A stretch of 64,000 bases of DNA, taken from positions 58,081 to 122,080 of the forward strand of contig JAINVK010001252.1 of the NCBI GenBank assembly GCA_030068075.1, given 5' to 3'. Positions 1 to 9,842 of the stretch are shown one piece after another. This stretch comes from Paguma larvata (Eukaryota; Chordata; Mammalia; Carnivora; Viverridae). The translations under genes were made by a program, and so were the position numbers. The stretch's first letter is position 1. The number at the start of each line of letters is the position of its first letter. The notes under the pieces were generated by a model, which ran no database searches, was not told the DNA's origin, and saw nothing but the letters and a program-made list of their open reading frames with translations.

Positions 1-689
1 CGTCTTCCTTCAGGACATGTCTAGTGTCCTGTCTGCTCTGCGTCTCACGTTCCTCACTCCCCCTGAGAGAGGTTCCAGAATGTCTGTGGGTTTGGACAGA
101 GTCCCACACAGACACACCTCAGAGGCCAGTTGACTTTTGGTGTCACCTTCTCCCCTCTGGCCTTGAGCTTGGTCAGGTCAGTGCTGCCTGGGCTCCCAGT
201 GTTGGTTTTCATGACAGGTCCAGAGCAGGCTGGTCCTTGTAGACAAAAAGATGTGCCCGAGGCTGTTCTCCAAGGCAGGCCTGCTGCCAGGCAGACAGGT
301 GCCTTTCCAGGGTGACCACATTCCTCAGCTCTGATCCTTTAAGAGATAGTTCGAATATTCTGGATTCCTGAGATTGTGCTTCAGAGCAGTTAAGAGCTGA
401 GAGTTAATGATATCCTCTGTTAGAATTTTAGCCTAATCTTTCAAGTCCTCTGTCTTAAGAATCATTTGTAGTCATGTTCCTTTATCTTATGCTCTCTTTA
501 GGTACTGTTATAACACAAAAAAATATAAACCTGCATTTGTGTAATGTTTTGACAGGTCTAGGTGTTATAACATCACTGAATTCACAAAGCTGGGAGGAAG
601 GCAGGATATTAACAAAGGACACGGTGAGGGGGGCGGGGTGCGGCCTGGAACCATCAAGTGATTTGTTCAGCATCACTGAGTTAGCGATT
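1..689. other. unique sequence, no gene seen
   Basis: No repeat family, exon or RNA gene is recognisable. Short frames on both strands have no recognisable protein character. The sequence is ordinary mixed-composition mammalian DNA. Confidence 0.5.
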
Positions 690-943
690 AAGATGCATTC
701 AGGCTTAGGGCTCCTGGGTAGCTTAGGCTGTTGAGCATCCCACTTTGGCTTGGATCATAATCTCACAGTTCCTGAGGTCAAGCCCGGCATCGGGCTCTGT
801 GCTGACAGCTCAGAGCCTGGAGCCTGCTTCCTTCAGATTCTGTGTCTCCTTCTCTCTCTGCCCCTGCCCCGCTCACTCTCTGTGTCTCTCTCAAAAATAA
901 ATAAACCTTAAAAATTTTTTTAAAAAAAAGATGCATTCAGGCT
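690..943 (+). mobile_element. felid tRNA-Lys SINE with perfect 16-bp TSD
   Basis: The body (706-927) has the standard carnivore SINE order: tRNA-like head with the ctgggt..gctca block, the gggctctgtgctgacagctc middle, a CT-rich stretch, then the tcaaaaataaataaa tail. It is flanked by identical 16-bp copies of aagatgcattcaggct (690-705 and 928-943), showing L1-machinery insertion. The head is diverged and many CpGs are lost, so it is not among the youngest copies. Confidence 0.95.
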
Positions 944-1069
944 CATCTTCCTGGTTTGTCCCTGAGCCACACCACATCACAATGCTTGGAGGACAGCCAG
1001 CTGATATAAATGTCATCTCAACAGGATGTGTGTGTCAGAACTTACTTGATGGTTGGTTTTCTCTGGAAG

Positions 1070-1195
1070 GAGGTAAGCTCCAGTATGGCCGGGCTGATTT
1101 GCTACTTTTGTTCATTGCGACACCCCTAGTGCCGAGCGTGGGTTCTAGCACGAGACGGGCACCTCAGTAAAAGCTAACTGAATTAACTAAAAAGA
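1070..1195 (+). mobile_element. L2 LINE 3' end, fragment
   Basis: The order aagctcc...ttgttcattg...cccctagtgcc...gggcacctcagtaaa...ctgaatt follows the conserved 3' end of mammalian L2 (gagctcc, ttgttcactg, ccccagtgcc, gtaggtgctcaataaa, tgaat). It is old and diverged. The assignment is by eye from the order of short blocks. Confidence 0.5.
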
Positions 1196-1449
1196 CATTA
1201 ATTAAAACAATTTTGTGGAGCCTGACAGAAAAGGCTGTTAGTCAAACCTATGAGACTCCCCCATCTGAAAAAAGAGAAAACAAAAAAGAAAAGGACACAG
1301 GTCCCTGTGTGCTGAGCCACACAAAATACTTCTCACCGTAAAGGTTTGTCTCCACAGTCACACTCTCCTTTGCCACGGCTATCCTCTTCCAAAGCAAAGA
1401 TACACAAACGTCTTTCTCAGAGGGACTTAAGATACATACGTGATCAGGA

Positions 1450-1566
1450 GGGGCGCCTAGCTGGCTCAGTCAGTAGAGCATGTGACTCTTAATCTCAGAG
1501 TTATGAGTTCAAGCCCCACATTGGGTGTAGACATTACTTAAAAATAAGATCTTAAAAAAAAAAAAA
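1450..1566 (+). mobile_element. short tRNA-Lys SINE (older carnivore type)
   Basis: The first 75 bases are close to a tRNA-Lys gene: tggctcagtcagtagagcat (A-box side), gactcttaatct (anticodon arm) and gagttcaagccc (B box). They are followed by attacttaaaaataagatct and a poly-A run. This layout differs from the longer felid SINE, which has a CT-rich body. Flanks share gatac(atac)gtgat, a probable imperfect TSD (near 1431-1444 and 1567-1576). Confidence 0.88.
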
Positions 1567-2199
1567 GATACGTGATAAAGATGTTTTCAGGAAACATCTA
1601 AGCCAGCCTAGCAAACATCAGCCCTAGAGCAAGAGTATGCCTGGAAGATACTCCTCGTAACTAATACTGGTAAACCCTGACCTGTTTAAAACAGTTTATG
1701 ATTTAAAAACTTTTCCGCGGTTCATTCCATGCTGAAAAGCACTTGACAGATATCATATGGTTAAAGGAATAAGCTCTCGTGGAGTCAAGAAAAAAACCAT
1801 CTCCGGTAACCATTTTTCAGAAGGTGCTGGGTTAGTCTAATTATAGACCGTATTCTTCGCTTGTGGAGCTGGGACGCCTGACTTGCTGTCCTGGAGGCAC
1901 AGGAGCTTTTCAAGGATGGATTCGTCAGCCACAGTCTTCTATTTCAGGCACCGGCAAGTGGGTCGTATTTTGTGCCGATGTGCTGTGACCCCATGAAGCA
2001 AGAGTAACAGGCGACCCGTGTGTGTGTGTATGCCTCATCCGAAGATGGTTTAAAGCTGCCAGCTGGGCCGCAGGGCAGTTCAGTCTCCACTGCGTAGGGC
2101 TTGCGGCAGCCGAGTTATGGGACACCGGACCAGGCCTTCTGAGAGACAAGTATCAGCCAAGTGTGTATCAGGTAATGTTTTTATAAAACCACATCCCTC
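1567..2199. other. unique sequence leading into a CpG island
   Basis: No repeat or gene is recognised. CpG density rises towards 2200. A short GT run lies near 2018-2030. Confidence 0.4.
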
Positions 2200-2560
2200 C
2201 CTCCTCCCAGCATCCCATCCAAGTCTTTGCACAGCCATCTGTGCCCGGTTTTGCACAGAGTTCTGACGCTGGCCGCTCGGAGATCGCCTGCCAGATAGCG
2301 GAGGATCCGGGTCTGCTCTCGGTCCGGAGGTGGACGGTGGACGGAGAAGACAGCGGGAGTCAGCCGGGCTGGCGGCGAGCGGCCCCTGTCCAGACCGCGG
2401 TCCCGCAGGAGCCAGAGCGAAGGAGAGTGCTGGCGCCATCTGGTGGCGGCGGCGGCCCTGTCCCCGCGGCGGGCGGCCGGGAGCGGCCCTGAGACCCCGC
2501 CTCCCGCAGCCGGGGGCTGAGAGTCTGTACAAAGCGCCCAGATCGCCAATGGCCAAGGGA
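2200..2560. promoter_or_regulatory. CpG island, possible promoter
   Basis: This interval is strongly GC-rich with dense undepleted CpGs, unlike its flanks, and contains a GC-box-like ccccgcctccc (about 2496-2506) and repeated gcggcggcgg. Such islands usually mark promoters or constitutively unmethylated elements. No convincing start codon plus exon follows on either strand, and no TATA box is seen. Frames on both strands remain open only because stop codons are rare in GC-rich DNA. It could be a lncRNA promoter, an orphan island or an insulator. Confidence 0.6.
2433..2447 (-). promoter_or_regulatory. CTCF-type binding motif
   Basis: Read on the minus strand this is GCCACCAGATGGCGC, which fits the CTCF core consensus CCASYAGRKGGCGC at every core position. 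It sits inside the CpG island. Motif direction is given by the minus-strand reading. Occupancy cannot be judged from sequence. Confidence 0.7.
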
Positions 2561-3654
2561 AAATACTTGAACGTTGATACTTTTAGGCGGAAAAGAAAAG
2601 TGCATCCGGCAAGTTGTACCAGGAGAACATTTTGTCAGAGCCCCATAAATTTTGTATTTTAAATTTTGTATGGGAGCAGAGGCCAAATGAGAGCAGGAAA
2701 TACAGAAAACTAGTTGGAAGCATCGCCGACTTGTCAGAGAAGAGGCTTCGTTCCAGCGCGAGCTGCAAAGTGCCTCAAAGCAGCCTGCGTTTCGTGTAAC
2801 CGGCAAAGAGTAAAAAACGTGGCAGAAGGTTTCTTTAACTCCCTAAGTTCCCAATTCTGCACAAAAAAAGAGAGACAGCTGTGGTGGGACAGATTTTGGA
2901 ACCGGAGACTTGGGGCTCGGGTTCCAGATTTGCAATTTACTAGGGACATCACTTCTTGGAGTTTCGGCGGGTTCGTTTCCAAAGAGGATGACAACCCCGA
3001 CCGCACCCGCAGTCTATGCGCGCGTGCCCGTCCCCCCAGCGCTGTGGGCGCACCTCCCGTGGGGGGGGGGGCATCCGCTCTGGACCTCTGTTGGACCTTG
3101 CCGCAGCCCCGCTTCCGGCCTTCCCGCCATCTCCCCTCTCTCCTAGATACTTCCGGTAGCGCACACGTGGTGTGATTTCTCCCGTCTTAACAGGACCTCC
3201 CGGCCCCCTGTCCCCGCAGCTGGCCTCCCATTTCTGCTCACTCTCATGTTATAGCAAAATGTCATACCCGCCGTCTCCACTTCTCCCATTCTCCCGTGAC
3301 CCTCCCTATCAGACTTTTGTCCTGGCCCTTTCAACCCAGGCAGCGTTGGCCAAGGAAACCAGGGACCTCCACGGTGCCGGATTCTAGGGTCAGTTCGCAG
3401 CCGTTTTCTGCGACGGCCTGTCAGCAGTACTGGACACGACCGCTCCCCGCGGGAAACGTTTTGTCCTCTCGGCTTTAGGACACTACACGCTGGAGTCTTC
3501 TCCCCCCACTGGCCACTATTTCCCGCTTTTCAGGGCTCAGGCCTTGGGTGTTTTTGCCAGTTACTCCCTCCTTCGCACTCTTATCCAGTCCCGGGGCTGC
3601 AGATACCATCTATAGACTCCCACCACTCCAGAGGAGCGCGTCCAGCCTCCTGTC
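2561..3654. other. unique GC-rich sequence
   Basis: No assigned repeat or gene. A second CpG cluster (about 2990-3150) includes tgcgcgcgtgcc and a run of eleven or more G at about 3060. Frames here do not resemble known proteins. Confidence 0.4.
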
Positions 3655-3750
3655 ACCACCGAACTCCGGGCAAAGAGAGCCGGCTTCCTGCGTGACCTCT
3701 CAGACTCGGCATGTCCAAACTGAACTTTCACCCTTCCCCTCCAGATCTGC
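3655..3750 (+). mobile_element. L2 LINE fragment, left part
   Basis: The order gaactcc..., ctgcgtgacctctc, then catgtccaaactgaact matches the part of L2 ORF2 that normally reads '...catgtccaaaactgaactcct'. The fragment stops abruptly at the LTR-like insertion at 3751, and later L2 blocks resume after 4328. Confidence 0.6.
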
Positions 3751-4327
3751 TGTTAGGATGGGAAGAGATAGGCTAAAACAGGCAGAGAGGGAAAGGCTAG
3801 GCCCTGAGGTCCCTGGGTGGGGAAAAACACATATTTTGGAACTGCTGGGAGCGGCTGACCACCGCAGACCCCCTCGGGTGTAAGGTTAAGAATGTAACGG
3901 ACCCCACCTACTCCCCCTCAGATTTCCCTCAGGAATTTGACCAAAGACCTGGCTAAAAATAAGTAGACCATAAAGCGTATGTCCCACAAGGAACAGGGTG
4001 GCCACACACCACTCCTCGGACAATGAACATGAGCCAGTCAGGAAAGGACAACCCGGCGCCTGGACGTTTCCAGCCAGTAAGGGTACCGCCTGAGAAGGAA
4101 CAGGGGGCAGGGAGTGCTGACCAGACCCTTAGAAAACAAGGACCCTTGCCTGGAGTCGCCGGCACTCACTTTTGAATGTCCCCTCTCCGTGGAGAGAGCT
4201 CCCCTACTGTTCTTCCTTTCTGATCTTATGCTCTCTCATGAACTTTTGTCCGCGGCTCATTTTGTGTTCACCTCTTCATTCTTCGAAGGGGCGAGACAAC
4301 AAATCCCGGGTATTGAGGTAAAAAATC
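3751..4327 (+). mobile_element. solo LTR of an endogenous retrovirus (class I-like)
   Basis: About 577 bp splits an L2 element. It begins TGTTAGG and contains an R/U5-like stretch, with cggctcattttgtgttcacc near 4253 followed by cttcattcttcgaagggg and agacaacaaatcccgggtatt. That combination is familiar from the R-U5 part of class I ERV LTRs. A 4-bp CTGC occurs on both sides (3747-3750, 4328-4331), the TSD length expected for gammaretrovirus-like elements. The right edge does not end in the usual CA, so the border is uncertain. No gag, pol or env sequence is present. Confidence 0.6.
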
Positions 4328-4695
4328 CTGCAGCACTGTGTCTGGGGTCATCTCCATGGGTTCCTTCAGACTCCCGGACACCCAGGCCATTCTTGTCAGT
4401 CATCCTTAACCCCTCTTTTCCCCTCACACCTCACGTCCAGTCTGTGCGGAAACCCTGTCGCCTTCTGCCTACGCTACACGGCCCAGAGTCCAGTCAGTTC
4501 TCCCCACCTCCCCCATCACTATGGCTCCACGCTGCATTCTCTATTTAACGCCCATCTCCACCGCAGACGAAGCCTTCCATGAGGGCTGGGGTCCTGCCCA
4601 CCTCCAGTTTTGTGTATCGCTCTATCCCCAGGGCTTCCAACCGTGGCCTAGTAGGTGCTCAATAAATATTGGCCAATGAAGGAAAGAACGAAGCA
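4328..4695 (+). mobile_element. L2 LINE, right part with 3' end
   Basis: It includes gtcatccttaacccctc (L2 ORF2 region) and the L2 3' end, where gagggctggggtcctg, tatccccagggc and gtaggtgctcaataaata appear in order, ending in aatgaaggaaagaacg. It continues the L2 interrupted by the LTR at 3751-4327. Confidence 0.75.
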
Positions 4696-4855
4696 GTTGG
4701 TGAAGAGCCGGTATTTAATAGACGGTAGCAGTTATTTCACACTGTCCTAGGATATCTAATGTGAATCAGAAGTTCAAAGAGGAAATTTCACTGTGAAGGG
4801 GCAGTCAGACACCTCCGTGTATAGCATGTCTGTAGTTTACCTTAAAACATTTCCG

Positions 4856-5010
4856 CAGCTCAGTCGGTTGAGTGTTGGACTTTGGCTCAGGTCACGGTCT
4901 CGCGGTTCCTGAGTTCGAGCCCCACGTCAGACTCTCTGCTGTCCGTGCAGAGCTTGCTTCAGATCCTCTGTCTCCCTCTTTATGACTCTCTCAAAAATAA
5001 ATAAGCCTTA
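4856..5010 (+). mobile_element. felid SINE, 5'-damaged
   Basis: It starts within the head at gcagctcagtcggttgag and runs through ggttcctgagttcgagcccc to the tcaaaaataaataa tail. The middle gctgacagctcagagcc block is partly lost. The tail passes directly into a CA/CG repeat. Confidence 0.88.
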
Positions 5011-5020
5011 AACACGCACG

Positions 5021-5057
<37 letters not shown>

Positions 5058-5058
5058 C
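5011..5058. repeat. (CG/CA)n microsatellite grown from SINE tail
   Basis: About 48 bp of alternating purine-pyrimidine sequence begins cacgcacgcgcgcgcg and becomes pure (CA)n. It sits exactly where the SINE A-tail should be. Alternating CG/CA tracts favour Z-DNA. Confidence 0.95.
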
Positions 5059-5159
5059 AGCAAGAAAAAAAATGAAGCAAAGCAGGCAAAACGTAAACAA
5101 TTGTGACATTGAAGCGATGCGTGTACTCTCTGTACGTTTGGAAAATTCTGCAAGGAACA

Positions 5160-5450
5160 GAAAGCGTGCTGTGCGGCCCTTGCGGGACCCCAGGGGCAGC
5201 AGCCTTGATTCAAAGCCACCTGCCCGACCGCGGCCATCCGCCGAGCCAGAGGACCCCAGACGGCCAGCGAGGGCCCCGAGGCCCCAGGGGGCGGGGGGCC
5301 CGGCTTACCTGCCAGGCCCGTGCGGAGAACCCCCACGGCAGCCTGGCGGGCGCGGTGCCCCGTCGAGGTGCCCGAGAGATGACAGGTCGACCCGAAATGC
5401 CACGCGCCCCTCTGAGGCGCTCTCAAACAGCTCAGCTATTTCTAGCGAGA
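5160..5450. promoter_or_regulatory. CpG-rich segment
   Basis: Dense CpG, including the run ccccagggggcggggggcccgg near 5283. It overlaps a candidate minus-strand exon with a good splice donor. It may be a second island associated with an unannotated transcript. Confidence 0.4.
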
Positions 5451-5552
5451 AGGCTTTTGGTGCTGGGCCCGATTTATGGCTTTTGAACTTGGAGGCCGGA
5501 AAAAAAGTTGAAATTGAACTCAGGAGCCTGCTAGAGCTACGCGCCAAAGCTA
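5315..5552 (-). other. candidate exon with consensus donor (unidentified)
   Basis: On the minus strand the stretch is bounded by an acceptor-like catttctgtttag (just above 5552) and a consensus donor, cctggcag followed by gtaagc (exon end about 5315). One minus frame stays open through most of the interval (about 80 residues, S/R/P-rich). It resembles no protein I recognise, and no neighbouring exon was found. It could be a lncRNA exon or a chance pairing of splice-like signals in CpG-rich DNA. Confidence 0.2.
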
Positions 5553-5659
5553 AACAGAAATGAAATAAGGCCTCTCCCTCTGTGTGGCTTAAATGGAATA
5601 ACTCAAGATGCCGTGGGGTTCAGCGTGACTGCGTGTTTGAAGGTGTTCACGAATGGTGT

Positions 5660-5696
5660 CCCCCCCACCTCCCCCCCCGCCCCCCCCCCCCCCCCG
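5660..5696. repeat. poly-C tract
   Basis: Nearly pure C broken by acct and single G bases. The minus strand is therefore G-run DNA able to form quadruplex structure. Confidence 0.95.
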
Positions 5697-7450
5697 CTTC
5701 AAAGTAAATCCTGGGAAGTCCATTTTACCGTTATCCGTTATCTCCAGGTTATGGGACTTGGGGTGATATTTTTTTTTCTCACAGTTTCCTGTGGCTTTCA
5801 AAATTCCTGCCACCACTGCCTAGTGTCCTCACAGTAAGAGAAAACCAGCTATGGCTTTTTGTCTCTACCTCCTGTGTCAGTTGGGAAGCTTTCCGCCGTG
5901 ACGGCAAACCCAGATCACACGGAAGCAGACTGGGGACCTGCTGCTTCTCGGCAGGGCCGGGGAGCGCAGGGACAGGGACGAGGACGAGCCCGGTCCTGCT
6001 CTCCTCACGTCCCTTCGTCCTGCAGGGACAAGTCCTCGAGATTTAGCTCCATTTCTGGGCAGATGCCTCCCTCGAGGTCACGCTACAGCAGTAAGAGCTT
6101 TATTTAGACTTGTAGCTTTCCAACCGCAAGCCCCCCAGTTCCTGGCAAAATGACCTTGGCATCTCACCGGCTCATCTGCCCACCTGTAACCCAGCGCTGT
6201 GGTGAGGGAGACAGAGCAACGCGCTGGCTTGTGTCTCGGTCACGTGCCTCTCCCTGAAGCGCATGGGCCAGGGCCAGGGAAACATCGTTTCCTGGAGGGG
6301 ATTTGGTGTCCAGTTAACAAAAGGGGGGAACAGATAGTGGACAGCCCACACGTCACAAATGCTGTCTTCCTACCTATACCCAGAAACGACTCGCAGTCGC
6401 ACCAGAGAGAAAGCTTGGGCTGAGGAAAGCTGCTATCGTTGACCCCAGAATGTAGCTCTGAGCTCCCTGGCAGCCAAGGCAAAAGGAAAAGTCTTGTTTA
6501 CAGACTGCTTAGCTCATCAGGATTAAACAGGAAGGAAGGATCAATAACAGACAAAACTTTCCTAAGATTCCAAGGCTGATTTTAAGCTGCCGCTTCCTCC
6601 GTTTTTCCCGTCCATCTCCAACAGGAGCCCTTGTCCTCTCTCTCTGCCTAGAGCCACCGTATGGCCTGCTGCCCTTCCTTTGCAGTTAAGCACGAAACTA
6701 GGCAGACAACCCACTGCCAGCGCGCGTCATCAATGAGCCAGAGACAAAGGGTCAAGACATTTGGAATTGGGTTCTGTGTCTCTTGTAGAGCCGTCCTCGA
6801 GCCCTCCCGGCCCCAGCGTGACTGTGGGAGAGGAACCCCGGGCGGATGGTGGCGCCGGCAGGACTGCCGACCGCAGAGAAACCCATTCCACAGTGGTTTT
6901 TGCATCCAAAAGGTTTTCCGAGGTTCTGCTCCCAGACCGCATAGTTTCTCACAGAGGCGGGGAGCGTCACACTCCATTCTCTTTCCCGCGTGGACGAGCG
7001 GAGGAAGCGCATCTGCGGAGGCCTGTCCCCGCCCGCTCTCCCGGGCGTGCCTGGCGGCAGGGCCGGAGCCCGCCCGACCTGCCAGCGGCCGCAGGTGTCA
7101 GCGGATGGCTGGCCCGAGAGCCGCTGCGCACTGTGGCCCCCGCGGGGAGCCTTGTGATCCGGGTGACCCCTTCCCTCCCCACTCCTGCTTCAGGTTACAA
7201 AGTAGCTGCAGGGGACTGTTGATCCCCGGAGAGCGGGGAAGGGCGCCTTTTGGGCTTACTCCTGCTTGGGATATTTTCTCCTCCGGATTGGTCCTATTTG
7301 CACCTTTGTGATGGCCAGCGTTATTATCATTATTTTTTTTTTTTTTTCTGGAAAAGCCAGATAGGAGACTACTTTGACTATAGGAAGGAAATGATTTGTA
7401 ACCTTTCCTGTATGATCCGTTCAGTCTCTCTCTTGTGTTATTCTTACGGT
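5697..7450. other. unique sequence, CpG-rich towards 7.1 kb
   Basis: No gene recognised. A weak MIR-like stretch (6135-6235, with aatgaccttggcatctcacc and ctcatctgcccacctgtaa) is possible. CpG density is high at about 6980-7150 around gcggccgcaggtgt. A T-run occurs at about 7333-7348. Confidence 0.4.
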
Positions 7451-7853
7451 CTGGACTTTAGTATTTTATTTGATTTTTCTTTTAATTTTATTAAAAAGGT
7501 TTTAGGGGCGCCTGGGCGGCTCAGTCGGTTAGGCGGCCGACTTCAGCTCAGGTCATGATCTCACCGTCTGTGGGTTAGAGCCCCGCGTCGAGGCTGTCTC
7601 TCAAAAATAAAATAAAAAAACGTTAAAATTTATTTTTAATGTTTCTTTATTTTTGAGAGAGATGGAGACAGAGCATGAGCAAGGGTGGGGCAGAGAGCGA
7701 GAGAGACACAGAATCTGAGGCAGGCTCCAGGCTCTGAGCCATCAGCACAGAGCCTGACGCAGGGCTCGAACCCACAGACATGAGATCATGACCTGAGCTG
7801 AAGTCAGCCGCTCAGCCGACTGAGCCACCAGACGCCCCTGGACTTTAGTATTT
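7451..7853 (-). mobile_element. felid SINE (minus) carrying a nested SINE in its tail
   Basis: The outer copy runs from its T-rich tail (from 7467) to the reversed head ending at 7838. It is flanked by copies of ctggactttagtattt (7451-7466 and 7839-7854, the last base or two variable). Its tail is split by a plus-strand SINE at 7505-7623, so the TSDs are about 370 bp apart. Confidence 0.9.
7505..7623 (+). mobile_element. internally deleted felid SINE nested in another SINE tail
   Basis: The head (ggggcgcctgggcggctcag to gagccccgcgtcg) joins directly to the tail (aggctgtctctcaaaaataaa). The middle and CT-rich body, about 90 bp, are missing. It lies in the A/T-rich tail of the minus SINE and points the other way, making an inverted pair. 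Confidence 0.9.
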
Positions 7854-7854
7854 A

Positions 7855-9007
7855 ACTTGGAGTTGTGTGGTCTGTCGAGTACCCATTTGGCTTCCCAGAT
7901 CACATGGGAGTGCACAGCAGTCCCCTCCCCCAGATGAGGACCGTGGCTCAGAACTGGTCTTAAGTTATTTCAGCCTTCTGTTGGGGACTGGGACGTGACC
8001 TGGTAAGAATATGCTGTAGGTCGCCTGCCGTGGTAGAAGGACATCGCCACCAGAAAGGACATTTTCGGCTGTTCTCTCTCTCCAGGCTGCCATGGTTTTC
8101 TTCCAGCGCAGACACCCCCCTAGGCCACTATGCATCTTACGTAGTTTGTAGTTCGACGCCTTGTTCCAAACACTGGGTTGCAAAGTACAGTGTATCTCAT
8201 ACGATGAAACACGCTTTTTCTTTTTCCCAGCAGTTTTTGTGAGTCTCTCACAAATGGACTGATTTGGCTCTAAACAAAAGGTCTTTTATTATGCCAGCTG
8301 ATCATGCATAAACACAGATTACAGGTTTTTCTTTCCCCTGAGAATAGTGGTCTGTTCTCAACAGAATAATGAGCGACTTTCCTGATGGCAGTGCCACGGG
8401 CTGTTTCATGGTGGAAGACAATAATGCAGCAGCTAAAATAAATCGTGCCCTGCTTTAGCAAGGATCATGTATGAAATTGCCCGGGCAGGGACCACGCGCA
8501 GGACTTGCCTTGGTGGAGAGGTTGTAACAATTACACCTAACCCGGGAGACTTCCTTGAAACAAGCAAAGGTTGCCAGTTGACAAGGGAATGTGAACATGA
8601 CTCCACTTAGTGAAGATACGAACAGCCCTTTCCTATCTGGGATGTTAGCTGTGTTAGCCAAGAGACGGAAATTTCTCCCTGTCTTCCCTCTTGCTCATCT
8701 CCAATTAAATTCCTTACGGTCAAGTCGCAGGCCTCCGGGGATGATCAGCTCATTTTGAAACACCGACTAAAAATCTGCAAACAGCGTAGGTAAGCCCGGT
8801 GGGTGAGGAGAATGCCCTCAGAAGTTTAGCTTAGAACCAGGCTCACGAGTCGTGTTCCCCGCATTGCCTTCGAGGGGCGGGGGGCGGTGCGCGTGGGAAG
8901 AACTGACCGCTCAGTGTAACCTTCGGATTTCTGTGGGTTTCAAAGATGAAACAGATCTTTGTTCTAGCACTTTGCACTCATTACAGCGTTATCAGGAGAG
9001 GATGAGA
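7855..9007. other. unique sequence with an AT-rich possible regulatory element
   Basis: No repeat assigned. The segment 8240-8490 is low in CpG and rich in homeodomain-like and AP-1-like words (ttattatgcc, catgcataaaca, cagaataatgag). This is compatible with a conserved noncoding element, but no alignment was possible. A GGGGCGGGGGGCGG run is at about 8874-8887. Confidence 0.35.
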
Positions 9008-9064
9008 GAGAGAGATTGATTTTATGTGTCAACTGGAGGGTATTTTTGGATAAGATGAGCATTT

Positions 9065-9298
9065 ATTTGTTTTATTTTATTTCTTATTTAAAAAAAATTT
9101 GTAATGTTTATTGATTTAGAGAGAGAGAGAGAGAGAACAGGGGAGGGGCAGAGAGAGAGTGAGAGAGACAATACCAAGCAGGCTCCACGCTGTCCGTGTG
9201 GAGCCTGACACAGGGCTTGAACCCTGAACCATGAGATCATGACCTGAGCCGAAATCAAGAATCGGATGCTTAACTTACTGAGCCGCCCAGGCAGCCCA
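9065..9298 (-). mobile_element. felid SINE (first of a tandem pair)
   Basis: T-rich tail, (GA)n stretch, aggggcagagagagag, then gagatcatgacctgagccg and the reversed head ending gagccgcccaggcagccc. It carries many substitutions. It is followed at once by another copy in the same orientation. Confidence 0.93.
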
Positions 9299-9299
9299 C

Positions 9300-9334
9300 T
9301 TTTATGTTTTATTTTTAAATGTTTATTTACTTAT

Positions 9335-9377
<43 letters not shown>

Positions 9378-9540
9378 ACCTGTAGGGGGGAGGGCAGAGA
9401 GGGAGAGCGAGAATACCAAGCAAGCTCTGTGCTGTCATCGCAGAGCCTGATGTGGGGCTCGATCTCATGAACCATGAGATCATGACCTGAGCCAAAATTA
9501 AGAGCCAGACCCTTAACCAGCTGAGCCACCCAGGCATCCC
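9300..9540 (-). mobile_element. felid SINE (second of a tandem pair)
   Basis: Complete minus copy with an expanded (GA)n run at 9339-9374 and the head ending gagccacccaggcatccc. agatgagcat before the pair (about 9055) and agatgagatcagcat after it (9541) suggest that both copies lie within one original target. Confidence 0.95.
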
Positions 9541-9842
9541 AGATGAGATCAGCATTCAAATTGGTGACCTCTGAGTAAAACAGATTGTGCTCCCTAGTGT
9601 GGGTGGGCCTCGTCCAATCAGTTGAAGGCCTGCACAGAATAAAAAGACCTGCGTCTTTCAGTAAGAGGGATTTCCAGAAGATGGCTGCACCACCAGCTCT
9701 CCTGGATCTGTAGCCTGCCAGCCCGCACTGCAGGCTTTGGACTTGTCAGCCTCCATGTCTCTATGAGTAAATCCCTTGTCAGAAATCTCATTGTATACGT
9801 ATCCTATTGATTCTGTTTCTCTGGAGAACCGTGATTAGTACC

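Larger units (their letters stand above)
9008..9842 (+). mobile_element. old LTR-like mammalian repeat split by two SINEs
   Basis: Left part 9008-9063 (attgattttatgtgtcaact) and right part 9541-9842 (gtgggtgggcctcgtccaat, gttgaaggcctgcacagaat, ending tctgtttctctggagaacc...gattagtacc) together match a common mammalian interspersed repeat whose family I cannot name with certainty. LTR origin is likely. Two minus-strand felid SINEs sit between the halves. Confidence 0.55.

Noticed and set aside
1450..1525. tRNA-Lys gene
   Set aside because: A and B boxes are present, but the arms are mismatched and the SINE tail follows; it is a tRNA-derived SINE.
2080..2806. Several overlapping frames across the CpG island
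   Set aside because: Frames are open on both strands at once because of high GC, and none shows protein-like composition.
9339..9374. CRISPR-like or regulatory (GA)n array
   Set aside because: It is the GA stretch of a SINE body that has expanded; there are no spacers.
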